A stretch of DNA of 64,000 bases from Flavobacteriales bacterium (GCA_023957375.1 JAMLHB010000003.1:255830-319829), one strand, 5' to 3'; shown: positions 15,300 to 23,835, counted from the first letter of the stretch. The notes: a model not told the origin generated them from the letters alone. A program made the numbers and translations.

Positions 15300-16520
15300 A
15301 TGAGCGACCAACGCACCATCGTCCACCTGGACTTAGACAGCTTCTTCGTGAGCGTGGAACGCCTGAAGCACCCGCAGCTACAGGGCAAGCCCGTGCTGGT
15401 GGGCAGCGACAGCGACCGCGGCGTGGTGGCCAGTTGCAGCTACGAAGCACGGGCCTTCGGGGTGCGCAGCGCCATGCCCATGCGCACCGCCAAGCAGCTC
15501 TGCCCGGAGGCCATCATCCTACGCGGCGACAGCGGGGCGTACATGAAGAAGAGCGACGAGGTCACCGAGATCATCCGCGCGCGGGTGCCGCTCTTCGAGA
15601 AGACCAGCGTGGACGAATTCTACGTGGACCTCAGCGGCATGGAGCGCTTCTTCGGCGCACTGAAGCTGGCCAGCGAGCTGCGGCAATACATCAGCAAGGA
15701 GACCGGGCTGCCCAACAGCTTCGGGCTCAGCATCAACAAAACGGTGAGCAAGGTGGCCACCAACACCGCCAAGCCCAACGGCCAGCGCGAGGTGGAGCGC
15801 GGCACTGAGAAGCCCTTCCTGGCACCGATGTCCATTGAGGCCATTCCCGGCGTGGGGGAAAAGACCGCGCACCTGCTGCGCAGCATGGGCGTGGCCAAGA
15901 TCCACACCCTGCAGGAGCTGCCCGTGGAACTAATGCAGCGGCTGCTGGGCGAGCACGGCCCCGTGCTGTGGCGCAAGGCCAACGGCATCGACACCAGCCC
16001 CGTGGTGCCCTGGCACGAGCGCAAGAGCATCAGCACCGAGCGCACCTTCGAGCGCGACACCATCGACCTGGTGAAGCTGCGCGGCCTGCTCACCGCCATG
16101 GCCGAGAACCTGGCCTTCCAGCTGCGCAAGGGCCAAAAGCTCACCAGCTGCATCGCCGTGAAGATCCGCTACACCGACATGAACACCCACACGCGCCAGC
16201 AGCGCATCCCCTACACCGCCGCCGACCACCTCATCCTGCCCGTGGTGCACGAGCTCTTCCGCGCGCTCTACGACCGCCGCCAGCGCATCCGCCTGGTGGG
16301 CATCCGCTTCAGCCACCTCGTGGGCGGCGGCCACCAGATGGACGCCTTCACCGACACCGAGGAAGCCATGAACCTCTACCAGGCCATGGACAAAATGCGC
16401 AAGCGCTTCGGCGACCGCGTGGTGATGCGCGCCACCGGCCTGCAGGCCAAAAGCATCGGCCGGATGGACAACCCCTTCGATGGGCAGGCCCCGGTGCTGC
16501 TGGCGAACAGGCGGAGCTAA
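15300..16520 (+). CDS. dinB: DNA polymerase IV (Y-family)
   Basis: A 406-residue translesion polymerase. The N-terminal palm begins HLDLDSFFVSVE with catalytic D11, and the second acidic pair is in SVDEFYVDLSG (D105, E106). A helix-hairpin-helix (EAIPGVGEKTAHLLRSMG) follows near 180-200, and the little-finger region fills 240-360. Bacteroidota usually pair this enzyme with a second DnaE, here on the opposite strand at 19561-23043, as part of the damage-induced mutasome. No LexA-like regulator is visible in the window. Confidence 0.95.
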   Translation: MSDQRTIVHLDLDSFFVSVERLKHPQLQGKPVLVGSDSDRGVVASCSYEARAFGVRSAMPMRTAKQLCPEAIILRGDSGAYMKKSDEVTEIIRARVPLFEKTSVDEFYVDLSGMERFFGALKLASELRQYISKETGLPNSFGLSINKTVSKVATNTAKPNGQREVERGTEKPFLAPMSIEAIPGVGEKTAHLLRSMGVAKIHTLQELPVELMQRLLGEHGPVLWRKANGIDTSPVVPWHERKSISTERTFERDTIDLVKLRGLLTAMAENLAFQLRKGQKLTSCIAVKIRYTDMNTHTRQQRIPYTAADHLILPVVHELFRALYDRRQRIRLVGIRFSHLVGGGHQMDAFTDTEEAMNLYQAMDKMRKRFGDRVVMRATGLQAKSIGRMDNPFDGQAPVLLANRRS

Positions 16521-16534
16521 GGCTTAATAGATGC

Positions 16535-16611
16535 AATGGACTACAGTGGACAAAAATGGACGCATCCGCTCTGCGGCGTACCAGGTCCATTCCTGTCCAT
16601 TAAAGTCCATT
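16535..16611. repeat. Left hairpin flanking the four-helix-bundle gene
   Basis: A nested inverted repeat: AATGGACT pairs with AGTCCATT at the ends, two further TGGAC/GTCCA pairs lie inside, and a central GCATCCGC-TCT-GCGGCGT loop tops it. A close relative lies at 17518-17586 on the other side of the gene. Confidence 0.8.
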
Positions 16612-16638
16612 TAACCCACCATAACTACCTTGCATACC

Positions 16639-17298
16639 ATGGAGAATAGCCAGCAGCCCCAACGTCCGCGCATCTTCCGGCCCAGCGGCGGCTACGAAAA
16701 GCTCGTGAGCTACAAAGTGGCCAAGCTCCTGTACGCGGTTACCGTGCGCTTTGCCGACCGCTACATCCCCCGGGGCAGCCGCACCCATGACCAGATGGAA
16801 CAGGCTGCGCGCAGCGGCGAACGCAACATTGGAGAGGGCAGCAAGCTCAGTGCCACCACCCAGAAGTTGGAGATGAACCTCACCAACGTGGCGCGCGCCA
16901 GCCTGGATGAACTGCAAAAGGATTACGAAGCCTTCCTCGAGCAGCGCAAGCTGCCCCTGTGGGAACCCATGGACCCGCGCCGCAAGGAACTGAGCAACGC
17001 ACGCTGCAAGGATGCCGACGAGGTGGCGCTTTGGATCAAAGCCCTGTGGGAACGCGAAAAGGAAGCGCGCATGGCCGCCCCGGAAGGGCCGCGCACCGCG
17101 CGCACACCCACCACCGTGCAGGACCGCGCCTACGCCGAGATCAGCGCCAACGTGGGGCAGACCCTGTGCAAGATCGCCATCCACCTGTTGGACAAGCAGG
17201 TGGACAGCCAAGCCCGCAAATTCGAGCAGGAAGGTGGCTTCAGCGAGCGGCTGTACAAGATGCGCAGCGAGGCGAAGGCGAGGAAGCAACAGGATTAG
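16639..17298 (+). CDS. Four-helix-bundle (S23/Avd-like) protein
   Basis: A 219-residue protein of the four-helix-bundle family related to proteins encoded in 23S rRNA intervening sequences and to Avd of diversity-generating retroelements. Visible motifs are YEKLVSYKVAKLLY, FADRYIPRGSRTHDQMEQAARSGERNIGEGS (the family core, with QAARS and NIGEG), then NLTNVARASLDELQKDYEAFL. It continues with a second helical half (DRAYAEISANVGQTLCKIAIHLLDKQ). It is flanked on both sides by related hairpins, an arrangement that recalls a small mobile unit. No reverse transcriptase or rRNA is nearby. Confidence 0.87.
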   Translation: MENSQQPQRPRIFRPSGGYEKLVSYKVAKLLYAVTVRFADRYIPRGSRTHDQMEQAARSGERNIGEGSKLSATTQKLEMNLTNVARASLDELQKDYEAFLEQRKLPLWEPMDPRRKELSNARCKDADEVALWIKALWEREKEARMAAPEGPRTARTPTTVQDRAYAEISANVGQTLCKIAIHLLDKQVDSQARKFEQEGGFSERLYKMRSEAKARKQQD

Positions 17299-17339
17299 TT
17301 CAGGTGGGCGTGTCCCCTTTTCCACCCACAGCCCTGCGC

Positions 17340-17480
17340 ACGGGGCCGGGTGCTCCGCTTTAGTCCCGGCCAAGCGGCCAGCGGCTGCTCGCACTGCGGG
17401 GGCTCCCGCTGGTCGCCTCCTCGCTGTGGCATCCGCAAAGGCCTTCTTGGCCGGGAGCTGCCGCTGCGCCCCCTCACGCT
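17340..17480 (+). repeat. Dispersed intergenic repeat (GCTTTAGTCCCG family)
   Basis: Contains CGCTTTAGTCCCG, then GTCGCCTCCTCGCTG and GGGAGCTGCCGCTGC in that order. An inverted copy with the same three blocks lies at 26695-26838, and a partial third copy (GGCTGCCGCTGCGCCCCCT) at about 17629-17655. Function unknown. Confidence 0.8.
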
Positions 17481-17517
17481 GGGATCTGACGGGGCCTATA
17501 GACCTACCTACCCAATT

Positions 17518-17586
17518 CAATGGACATCAATGGACCGGGCTGGATGCACCCGCTCTGCGGTGCGCCCGGTCCATTTGTGTCCATTG
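17518..17586. repeat. Right hairpin flanking the four-helix-bundle gene
   Basis: A strong nested hairpin: CAATGGAC/GTCCATTG, then TGGACCGGGC/GCCCGGTCCA, then GCACCCGC-TCT-GCGGTGC. It shares the layout and the CGCTCTGCGG tip with 16535-16611. Confidence 0.85.
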
Positions 17587-17668
17587 CTTTCCACTTGAGG
17601 GCCTGTAGCCGTATGTCCTCCCCTTCAGCAGGCTGCCGCTGCGCCCCCTCACGCGGGTTCGCGGGGGA

Positions 17669-19459
17669 TCACAACGTGCTGTAGTACTCCTTGATCTTGA
17701 GCGCCATCAACTTCCTCCGTTCCAGTAGGAATCCCGGGTAATCATCAATGCTCATTTCCATGATTCCCGCAGGCACGCAGTTCGCCTCCAAATTGCTCAA
17801 GAGGTCCTGTTCTGTAACGATCCCGCTGATCTGCCGATCGTTGCGCTGGATCTGTTCCCGAATAATCCCAAAGTACTCTACCGGTGGCTTGTTGCCCACC
17901 TTGACGTTCACCTCGGACTGCATGTACACGTAGTTGGCGATCTGGTTGTACTGCCCACGGGCAATGCCATGTTTCTTCAGATAGTCCTTCGGGAACAGGT
18001 GATGAATGTCGCCACGCAGTTCGACCAGGTCTCCGACCAGCACATCGCTGGACAGGAATCCCTTGTCATTCGCCTTCACCTGTGCGGCAAGGAACACATG
18101 GAAATAGGGGCTACTTGCCACCGATGTATCCATGCTCTGGGGCAGCGAAGCATTCCAAAATGCCTCCGACAGCTCCCCTTCCTCCTTCTCCTGCAAGTAT
18201 TCCCCCATGGACTTCTGGGTGATCTGCCGGATATCGAAGTCAAACAGGCTTTCCGGGGCACCCGAGTAGCGTCCGGTCAAGATCGAGTAAACGAACCACT
18301 TGCGCACATACTGTTCAATCGCCACTTGGTTCACGCCCTGGTCGCGCAGCTTCAGGTACACGATGTAGGCGAAGTTGATCGCGTTCATGGAGCGGATAAG
18401 CTTCGATGAAATGAAGCCGGCGGACTTGATGATCATCAGGAACCGCTTGAAGTTCGTTTCGCCAATGAAGCTGTTGACGCCATCCGTCAAGCGCTTGTAG
18501 GAATCCGCCATGATCGCTTCTTCGTACACACGGGTCTCGAAATTCCTCCCGGACAACAGGCTGACCAGGTCCGAAAGTCGCCCGCGATTGAACTGGGAGG
18601 TGAATGCAACACGGATCACGTCGTTGTAAGTCGGGTTGTAGAGTTCCTCATTTTCATTCTTCAACCAAGCCATCTTCTTGAAGAAGTCAGTCCGTGCAAA
18701 CTCTTGATCATGGTCCACGATCTTATCATGGAACTCGGGTGCCACGGCCAGGTGGCTGAAGTAATCGATCGCCTTGCGAAGGACGTTGCCGCCATGGGTC
18801 GTGTCGGCCGCGATCTTGCTCATCGCGAAATCCGCCTGGCTCAACACCACGCCCTTGGAATTGATCCGGATGAAGATCTCCGTCACGGTCTCGATGTCCA
18901 ATTCGGGCACCAGTTCGATCATGCCGATCGGCTTCTTCACAATGCTCGTCAATCGCGAGAAGGACTGCTCGATCTGTTCCTCCTCCACGTCGGGATTCAA
19001 TGCGGAGTATTCACGCACGAGCCTGATCAGGCCAACCTTCCCCGAGAGTGCATCGGCAATGTCGGGCAGCCAGGTCTTGTCCTTCAAGATCGCAGGGTTC
19101 TGCACCTCGAAGCGCTCATTGATCGGATCAAAAGCGATCCTGATCTTCACCCTACGGTAGTGCTTGTCGATTACGTACTGCCCCAAAATAGCTGCTGTGA
19201 GCGCCGTGATGCGCTGCTGGCCATCGATCAGCACCTTCTTCCCCTCGCTCACACTCCCGTCCTTCAGCCGCACATTGGGATTGCGCCATGCGATGATGTA
19301 GCCAATGGGGAAGCCTTGGTACAGGCTGTCCATCAGGTCGCGGACCTTCGAGCTGTCCCAAACGAATGGCCGCTGGATCTCAGGTATGGCGATCTCACCG
19401 GAATTCACCCAAGCGAGCACGGTTTCAACGAGATGCTGGTTAACGGAATACTTCTGCAT
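17669..19459 (-). CDS. DUF262 (GmrSD-like) protein, possible type IV restriction/defence factor
   Basis: A 596-residue protein starting at the ATG at 19459 (MQKYSVNQ). The longer frame to 19771 overlaps dnaE and is rejected. The N-terminal DUF262 domain shows IPEIQRPFVW at 25-34, GFPIGYIIAW at 49-58 and the nucleotidase-like IDGQQR at 78-83 (ParB/Srx-type active loop). The C-terminal region near 484-496 has DIHHLFPKDYL, a His-x-x-nuclease motif of the DUF1524 kind. The combination is that of GmrSD type IV restriction enzymes and their relatives, which cut modified DNA. No partner or methyltransferase is adjacent, so a solitary antiphage role is inference. A TACTTTG box lies about 27 nt upstream. 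Confidence 0.83.
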   Translation of the reverse strand: MQKYSVNQHLVETVLAWVNSGEIAIPEIQRPFVWDSSKVRDLMDSLYQGFPIGYIIAWRNPNVRLKDGSVSEGKKVLIDGQQRITALTAAILGQYVIDKHYRRVKIRIAFDPINERFEVQNPAILKDKTWLPDIADALSGKVGLIRLVREYSALNPDVEEEQIEQSFSRLTSIVKKPIGMIELVPELDIETVTEIFIRINSKGVVLSQADFAMSKIAADTTHGGNVLRKAIDYFSHLAVAPEFHDKIVDHDQEFARTDFFKKMAWLKNENEELYNPTYNDVIRVAFTSQFNRGRLSDLVSLLSGRNFETRVYEEAIMADSYKRLTDGVNSFIGETNFKRFLMIIKSAGFISSKLIRSMNAINFAYIVYLKLRDQGVNQVAIEQYVRKWFVYSILTGRYSGAPESLFDFDIRQITQKSMGEYLQEKEEGELSEAFWNASLPQSMDTSVASSPYFHVFLAAQVKANDKGFLSSDVLVGDLVELRGDIHHLFPKDYLKKHGIARGQYNQIANYVYMQSEVNVKVGNKPPVEYFGIIREQIQRNDRQISGIVTEQDLLSNLEANCVPAGIMEMSIDDYPGFLLERRKLMALKIKEYYSTL

Positions 19460-19560
19460 GATGACGTGGCGTAAATACCTTGAAGGCGGCAAAGTACTGG
19501 ATGGCGCACCTACACCGTCAAGCGCATCGACAGCGACTTCTTCGGGGAGGAATGAGCACC

Positions 19561-22500
19561 TCACCTGTTCCCATACCGCGGATCCGCCTTCCACGGCAAC
19601 TTCTCCAGGCTTTGCGTGCGCAGCGAGCAATGCCCGAACTCCTCTTCCACCACGCCGGTGAGGCGGTACACGCCGCGCCCGCGGAACGGATAGCGCGCCG
19701 CCACCGAGGGGAACTGCGTGCTGTCCCACAGCTCGCCTGCGGTATCGATGAACGAGCCGAAGCTCATCCACTCGCCGGTGCGCGTGCTGGCGGGCTTTAC
19801 GTGTACCATGTAGCCCAGCATGATGACTCGCTTGCCGATGTGGTGGGGCATTTCGTGCTTGAGGATGGTTGGGGGGTAGTTCGCAGTTCGTCGTTCGTAG
19901 TTGTTAGTTGCCCGTTGTCGGTTGTCAGTTGTCCGTCGGGGATCGTCGGAGGCAGCCCTGACAACCGACAACTGACAACTGTCGACCGTCCCCACCTTCG
20001 CGCCTTCGCGTCTTCGCGGCTTCGCATGCGTCATTTCTTGGCGTGCTTGGCGTCTTGGCGGTAGTCCTTCATCCTTCGCGACTTCGCGGCTTCGCGTGAG
20101 CCCCTCTCCCTCCACCAGCGAAAACGGATCGCACAACGGAAAGCCCAGCAGCTCCAGCTCATCGTAGGCATCGGCCAGGGGGTAGTGGTGCAGCTCGGGC
20201 AGGCACGGCTCCTCCACCTTGGTGATGAAGAGGTCGCCATCGGCGGTGATGCGTGCGGGGCTGTGCAGCAGGGTAAGGTCCCACAACAGCTGCGGTTTGC
20301 TCTTGCCGGTGAAGCGCAACGCGCCGGTGCGGATCAGGATGCGCGCCTGCTCCAGCGGCAGCGGAACGCGGTGCAGCAGGTCTTCCAAATCCTGGAAAGG
20401 GCCGTTGCGGCGGCGTTCGTGCAGGATCAGCTGCACGGTTTCGGCGGTGAGGCTTTTGATGTTGGCGAGGCCGAGGAAGATGCTGTCGCGTCGATCGTAG
20501 CTGTCGCGTCGACCCAGTGGGTCGACTGTACAGCAGCGGGGATGATCCCCGGCGCGCAGCAAGGAGCACAGTTCCCCGCTCACATTCACGCAGGGTGCTT
20601 CGATCACCGCGCCATGCCGCCGCGCCTCGTGCAGGTAGAATTCCAGGCTGTAGAAGCCGCCGAAGTTGTTGGCCACGGCCACCATGAATTCCAGCGGATG
20701 GTGGGCCTTCAGCCAGAGGCTCTGGTAGCTCTCCACGGCGTAGCTGGCGCTGTGGCCCTTGGCGAAGCTGAAGCTGGCGAAGCTCTCGATCTGCCGCCAC
20801 ACCTCTTCGGCCTGCCCCGGCGGATGGCCTTTCGCTTTGCAGTTGGCGAAGAATTTCTCCTGTACGGCCTTGAACTCGGGCCGCTCGCGGAAGCGCGCCG
20901 TCATGCCGCGCCGCAGGGTGTCCGCCTCTTCCAGGCTGAGCCCGGCATAGTGGTGGGCCACCTTCAGCACGTCCTCCTGGTACACCATCACGCCGTAGGT
21001 GTCGGGCATGATCTCCAGCAGTTCCTTCGGTGCGCGCTTCACACGTTCGGGGTCGTTGTGCCGCAGGATGTACTCGCGCATCATGCCGCTTTCGGCCACG
21101 CCCGGGCGGATGATGCTGCTGGCGGCCACCAGGGTGAGGTAGTCCTCCACGCGCAGCTTCTTCAGCAGCATGCGCATGGCAGGGCTTTCCACGTAGAAGC
21201 AGCCCACGGTGTCGCCGGTGCGCAGGAGTTGCTTGATGGCGGGGTCCTGCTTGAAATGCGGGATGTCGTGGATGTCGGTGTCAGTTGTTGGTTGTTGGTT
21301 GTCCGTTGCTAGTTGTCGGTTGTCAGTTGATCGTTGTTCGTTGTTCGGAGTGCCCGGACAACCAACAACCGACAACTGCCTCTCCCTCACCAGCTCCACC
21401 GCATCCCTTATGTGCCCCAGGCCGCGCTGGCTCAGCAGGTCGAATTTGTGCAGGCCGAGGTCCTCGCATTCCAGCAGGCTGAGCTGCACCACGGGGAAGC
21501 CCTTGGGCGGGCGGAAGAGCGCGCCGTGGTGCGTCACGGGCTTGTCGGTGATCACGATGCCGCCCACGTGTATGCCGAACTGGTGCGGCATGCCGATGAG
21601 CTTTTTCGCGTAGCGCACCACGGCCTGCGCCACGCGGTCCAGTTCGCGGTCGTTGGCGCGCTCGCTGGGCCGCCCGCCGCCGTAGCGGCTCCTGCCTTCG
21701 GAAAGTGCATCGATCTCCTCCGGCGGCAGGCCCATGGCCTTGCCCAGTTCGCGCACGGCGCCGCGCCATTGGAAGGTGGTGTAGGTGGCCACTTGCGCGG
21801 CATGCAACTCTGATACATTGCCCTGAGTCCGTTCACCGCTGCCCTGAGCCCCTTCACCACTGCCCTGAGCCCCTTCACCACTGCCCTGAGCCCGTCGAAG
21901 GGCATCCCCTCCATTGTATTTCCCAAACACGTAGCGGTACACTTCATCGCGGTCCTTCCAGCTGAAGTCGATGTCGAAGTCGGGCGGCTTCTTGCGAGCG
22001 GTGCTGATGAAGCGCTCGAAGTAGAGGTTGAGCTCGATGGGGTCCACGTCGGTGATGCCAAGGCAATAGGCCACCAAGCTGTTGGCACCGCTGCCGCGCC
22101 CCACGTGGAAGAAGCCGCGGCTGCCGGCGTAGCGCACGATGTCGTGGTTGATGAGGAAGTAGCTGATGAAGCCCATGCGCTCGATCACGTCCAGTTCGTG
22201 GTGCATGCGCGCCAGCACCGCTGGCGACGGCCGGGAGTAGCGGCGATGCACGCCTTCCCGCGCGAGGCGGTGCAGGTGCTCGCGGTCCAGCGCCGGGCTG
22301 GTACCAAAGACCTGGCGCGTCTTGTCGCTGCCGTCGAAGCCGATGCTGCATTGCTCCAACAATTGCTCGGCGTTGCGCAGCAGCTCTGGGAAGTCGCGAT
22401 AGAGGCGCTGCACCTCCGCTTCACTGCGGAAGGTTTCGTCAGGGTTTGCGAGTTCTTCGGCGGGCAGCAGGCTGATCAGCGTGTTCCCGGCCATGGTGCG

Positions 22501-23043
22501 CAGCAGGCGGTGGGTGTTGAAGTCCCCCGGGCCTGCTCCGGGGTTGCTGCGGAAGGTGATGGGCAACAAGGCCACCAGCTCGTTCAGCCGTTTGGCCCAC
22601 GGACTGAAGGGCAGGCGCGTGAGTTCCGATGGCTTGATGCCGATGCGCTCGTTGGGGTGCAGGGTGCGCGGCGGCGTGGTGGAGGGCAGGATGAAGAAGG
22701 CGTCGGGCAGTTCAGGCGGCTCCACGGACAATGCTTCGCCGTCCAGCAGGTGCGGACTGAGCAGTTCGTTCAGTTGCTGGTAGCCGTTGTTGTTCTTCGC
22801 CAGGCCGATGTACAACAGCTTCGCGCCCCCTGAGCGAAGTCGAAGGGGGCGGAATTCGATGCCGGCCACCGGGCGGATGCCATACTTGCCCGCCAAGCGC
22901 ACAAAGTCGGGGATGCCGGCGGTGTTGTGGATGTCGGTGAGCGCGAGGGCGCGCACGCCTGCCTTGGCGGCTTCTTCCAAGAGGGCTTCCGGCGAGAGGA
23001 TGCCGTACTTGAAGCTGAACCAGCTGTGCGCGTTGAGGAACAT
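19561..23043 (-). CDS. dnaE2: Second DNA polymerase III alpha subunit (error-prone DnaE type)
   Basis: A 1160-residue C-family polymerase. The PHP domain (AHSWFSFKYG, TDIHNT, AGIEF) lies at 5-90, PPDFDIDFSW with the catalytic acids near 350-360, a later RRGMTARF/FSFAKGHSASYA region near 720-790, and an OB-fold-like end (MSFGSFID). Gene pairing with dinB fits the Bacteroidota mutasome. It carries five insertions built from genomic repeats, at about residues 66-73, 380-408, 555-588, 832-854 and 983-1056. All are in frame and fall in loops between conserved blocks, so the enzyme is probably still made. The start at 23043 (MFLNAHS) matches the family's usual N-terminus. Confidence 0.92.
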   Translation of the reverse strand: MFLNAHSWFSFKYGILSPEALLEEAAKAGVRALALTDIHNTAGIPDFVRLAGKYGIRPVAGIEFRPLRLRSGGAKLLYIGLAKNNNGYQQLNELLSPHLLDGEALSVEPPELPDAFFILPSTTPPRTLHPNERIGIKPSELTRLPFSPWAKRLNELVALLPITFRSNPGAGPGDFNTHRLLRTMAGNTLISLLPAEELANPDETFRSEAEVQRLYRDFPELLRNAEQLLEQCSIGFDGSDKTRQVFGTSPALDREHLHRLAREGVHRRYSRPSPAVLARMHHELDVIERMGFISYFLINHDIVRYAGSRGFFHVGRGSGANSLVAYCLGITDVDPIELNLYFERFISTARKKPPDFDIDFSWKDRDEVYRYVFGKYNGGDALRRAQGSGEGAQGSGEGAQGSGERTQGNVSELHAAQVATYTTFQWRGAVRELGKAMGLPPEEIDALSEGRSRYGGGRPSERANDRELDRVAQAVVRYAKKLIGMPHQFGIHVGGIVITDKPVTHHGALFRPPKGFPVVQLSLLECEDLGLHKFDLLSQRGLGHIRDAVELVRERQLSVVGCPGTPNNEQRSTDNRQLATDNQQPTTDTDIHDIPHFKQDPAIKQLLRTGDTVGCFYVESPAMRMLLKKLRVEDYLTLVAASSIIRPGVAESGMMREYILRHNDPERVKRAPKELLEIMPDTYGVMVYQEDVLKVAHHYAGLSLEEADTLRRGMTARFRERPEFKAVQEKFFANCKAKGHPPGQAEEVWRQIESFASFSFAKGHSASYAVESYQSLWLKAHHPLEFMVAVANNFGGFYSLEFYLHEARRHGAVIEAPCVNVSGELCSLLRAGDHPRCCTVDPLGRRDSYDRRDSIFLGLANIKSLTAETVQLILHERRRNGPFQDLEDLLHRVPLPLEQARILIRTGALRFTGKSKPQLLWDLTLLHSPARITADGDLFITKVEEPCLPELHHYPLADAYDELELLGFPLCDPFSLVEGEGLTRSREVAKDEGLPPRRQARQEMTHAKPRRREGAKVGTVDSCQLSVVRAASDDPRRTTDNRQRATNNYERRTANYPPTILKHEMPHHIGKRVIMLGYMVHVKPASTRTGEWMSFGSFIDTAGELWDSTQFPSVAARYPFRGRGVYRLTGVVEEEFGHCSLRTQSLEKLPWKADPRYGNR
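19875..20095. repeat. Composite repeat insertion inside dnaE2 (insertion 5)
   Basis: Three repeat families are nested here: 7-mer GTTGTCA/TGACAAC repeats (19880-19985), TTCGCG-type repeats (19992-20026 and 20072-20098) and a CTTGGCG repeat (20038-20067). Translated, they give a low-complexity stretch of about 74 residues between the last two conserved blocks of DnaE2. Confidence 0.88.
20482..20548. repeat. Direct repeat/palindrome insertion in dnaE2 (insertion 4)
   Basis: GCTGTCGCGTCGA occurs twice 18 bp apart, followed by a GTCGACCCAGTGGGTCGAC palindrome. It encodes about 20 residues (TVDPLGRRDSYDRRDS) just before the conserved FLGLANIKS block. Confidence 0.75.
21278..21379. repeat. 7-mer repeat insertion in dnaE2 (insertion 3)
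   Basis: An array of degenerate GTTGTCA/GTTGTTG/GTTGTTC heptamers ending in an inverted block of ACAAC units. It encodes a Q/T/N/D-rich stretch of about 34 residues between AVELVRE and DIPHFKQDP. Confidence 0.88.
21820..21903. repeat. Four 21-bp tandem repeats in dnaE2 (insertion 2)
   Basis: Four tandem 21-bp units beginning GCCCTGAG (21820, 21841, 21862, 21883). The last carries the GTCGAAGGGC end typical of the intergenic family. Because 21 is a multiple of three, it translates as repeated A-Q-G-S-G-E-G without a frameshift, just after the catalytic-acid block. Confidence 0.92.
22825..22850. repeat. GCCCCCTGAGC...GGGGGC repeat in the dnaE2 PHP domain (insertion 1)
   Basis: A 26-bp inverted-repeat element (GCCCCC ends, TGAGCGAAGTCGAA core) inside the codons for residues 65-73. 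It adds PLRLRSGG between the conserved AGIEF and LLYIGLA blocks of the PHP domain. Confidence 0.75.
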
Positions 23044-23206
23044 GATCGACGGATATGATGGCGATCAACCGACGGATAAGATAGCAAATCATGTACTTGC
23101 TTTCTGGACAGGATGAACAGGATTCACAGGATCGACCTTCCGTCCCTCGGTTCTCAGGATCTCCTTCGGGGGATTACTAAGGGAGCAGGGAAACAGTCGC
23201 ATGCCG

Positions 23207-23214
23207 TAGCTTTG
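23207..23214 (+). promoter_or_regulatory. -7 element TAGCTTTG
   Basis: Exact TAnnTTTG match, 5 nt before the ATG of the antitoxin gene at 23220. Confidence 0.6.
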
Positions 23215-23219
23215 CACAG

Positions 23220-23507
23220 ATGCCCACTTCCATCGCAACCCAGCGGAAGCCCAAGCGCTTGCTTGTTACCATTACCAAGCCAGGCAAGGCACGGCTGGTT
23301 GAGGAGATACTGCGGGAGATCGAAGGCGTGGAAGTGGAGCAGGCACCGAATCCGGGGAAGGAAGCAACAGAGCCGCGTAAAAAGCTGCTTTCCGCGAAGG
23401 AAAAGCAATTTGTACACGAGCTGGCCGAAGCCATGGCTGAAGTGAAGGACCACTTGGCCGGCAAGAAGAAACTCCCGTTGGCCAAGGACCTGCTCAATGA
23501 GCTTTGA
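23220..23507 (+). CDS. Probable antitoxin, paralogue of 46-336 (copy 2)
   Basis: A 95-residue charged protein with the same plan as the product of 46-336: the start P-K-R-L-L-V-T-I-T, K-A-R-L-V-E-E-I-L, REIEGVEV, then KEKQFVHELAEAMAEVKDHLAGKKKLPLAKDLLNEL. It ends with an 11-nt overlap into its toxin, exactly as copy 1 does. Sequence identity between the two antitoxins is moderate, so they may be insulated from each other. Confidence 0.78.
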   Translation: MPTSIATQRKPKRLLVTITKPGKARLVEEILREIEGVEVEQAPNPGKEATEPRKKLLSAKEKQFVHELAEAMAEVKDHLAGKKKLPLAKDLLNEL

Positions 23508-23829
23508 AGTCCGGTACACCTCGCATTTTTCCAAGACGATCAAGCGGTTGGCGAAAAAGTACCCGTCGGTCCGAACGGATCTTTCCGCCCTGCTCACGGA
23601 CATTCAGGCGGACCCGATGATCGGCACGCCGATCGGCAGAAGTTGCTACAAGGTCCGCATGCCAATCCGTTCCAAGGGGAAGGGCAAAAGTGGCGGCGCA
23701 CGGGTGATCACTTACGTACTCATCGTCAACAACCTTGTGGTGTTGCTGACCGTTTATGATAAATCCGAAAAGGCCACCCTGACCGACGCTGAGCGCGATC
23801 ATTTGATTGACCTTGCGGAACGGCTTTGA
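23497..23829 (+). CDS. RelE/ParE-family toxin, paralogue of 326-655 (copy 2)
   Basis: A 110-residue toxin. It shares with copy 1 the start MSFEV, RLAKKYPSV, GTPIG, SCYKVRMPIRSKGKGKSG, ARVIT and YDKSEKATLTD. Its stop codon is followed within 10 bp by a fragment of the doc 3' end, which marks the left edge of the next cargo unit. Confidence 0.82.
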   Translation: MSFEVRYTSHFSKTIKRLAKKYPSVRTDLSALLTDIQADPMIGTPIGRSCYKVRMPIRSKGKGKSGGARVITYVLIVNNLVVLLTVYDKSEKATLTDAERDHLIDLAERL

Positions 23830-23835
23830 CAAGTC

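Noticed and set aside
16535..17586. Diversity-generating retroelement because of the Avd-like fold
   Set aside because: No reverse transcriptase and no template/variable repeat pair is visible.
19460..19771. Longer start for the DUF262 protein
   Set aside because: It overlaps the 3' end of dnaE2 in another frame and is Arg/Ala-rich shadow sequence.
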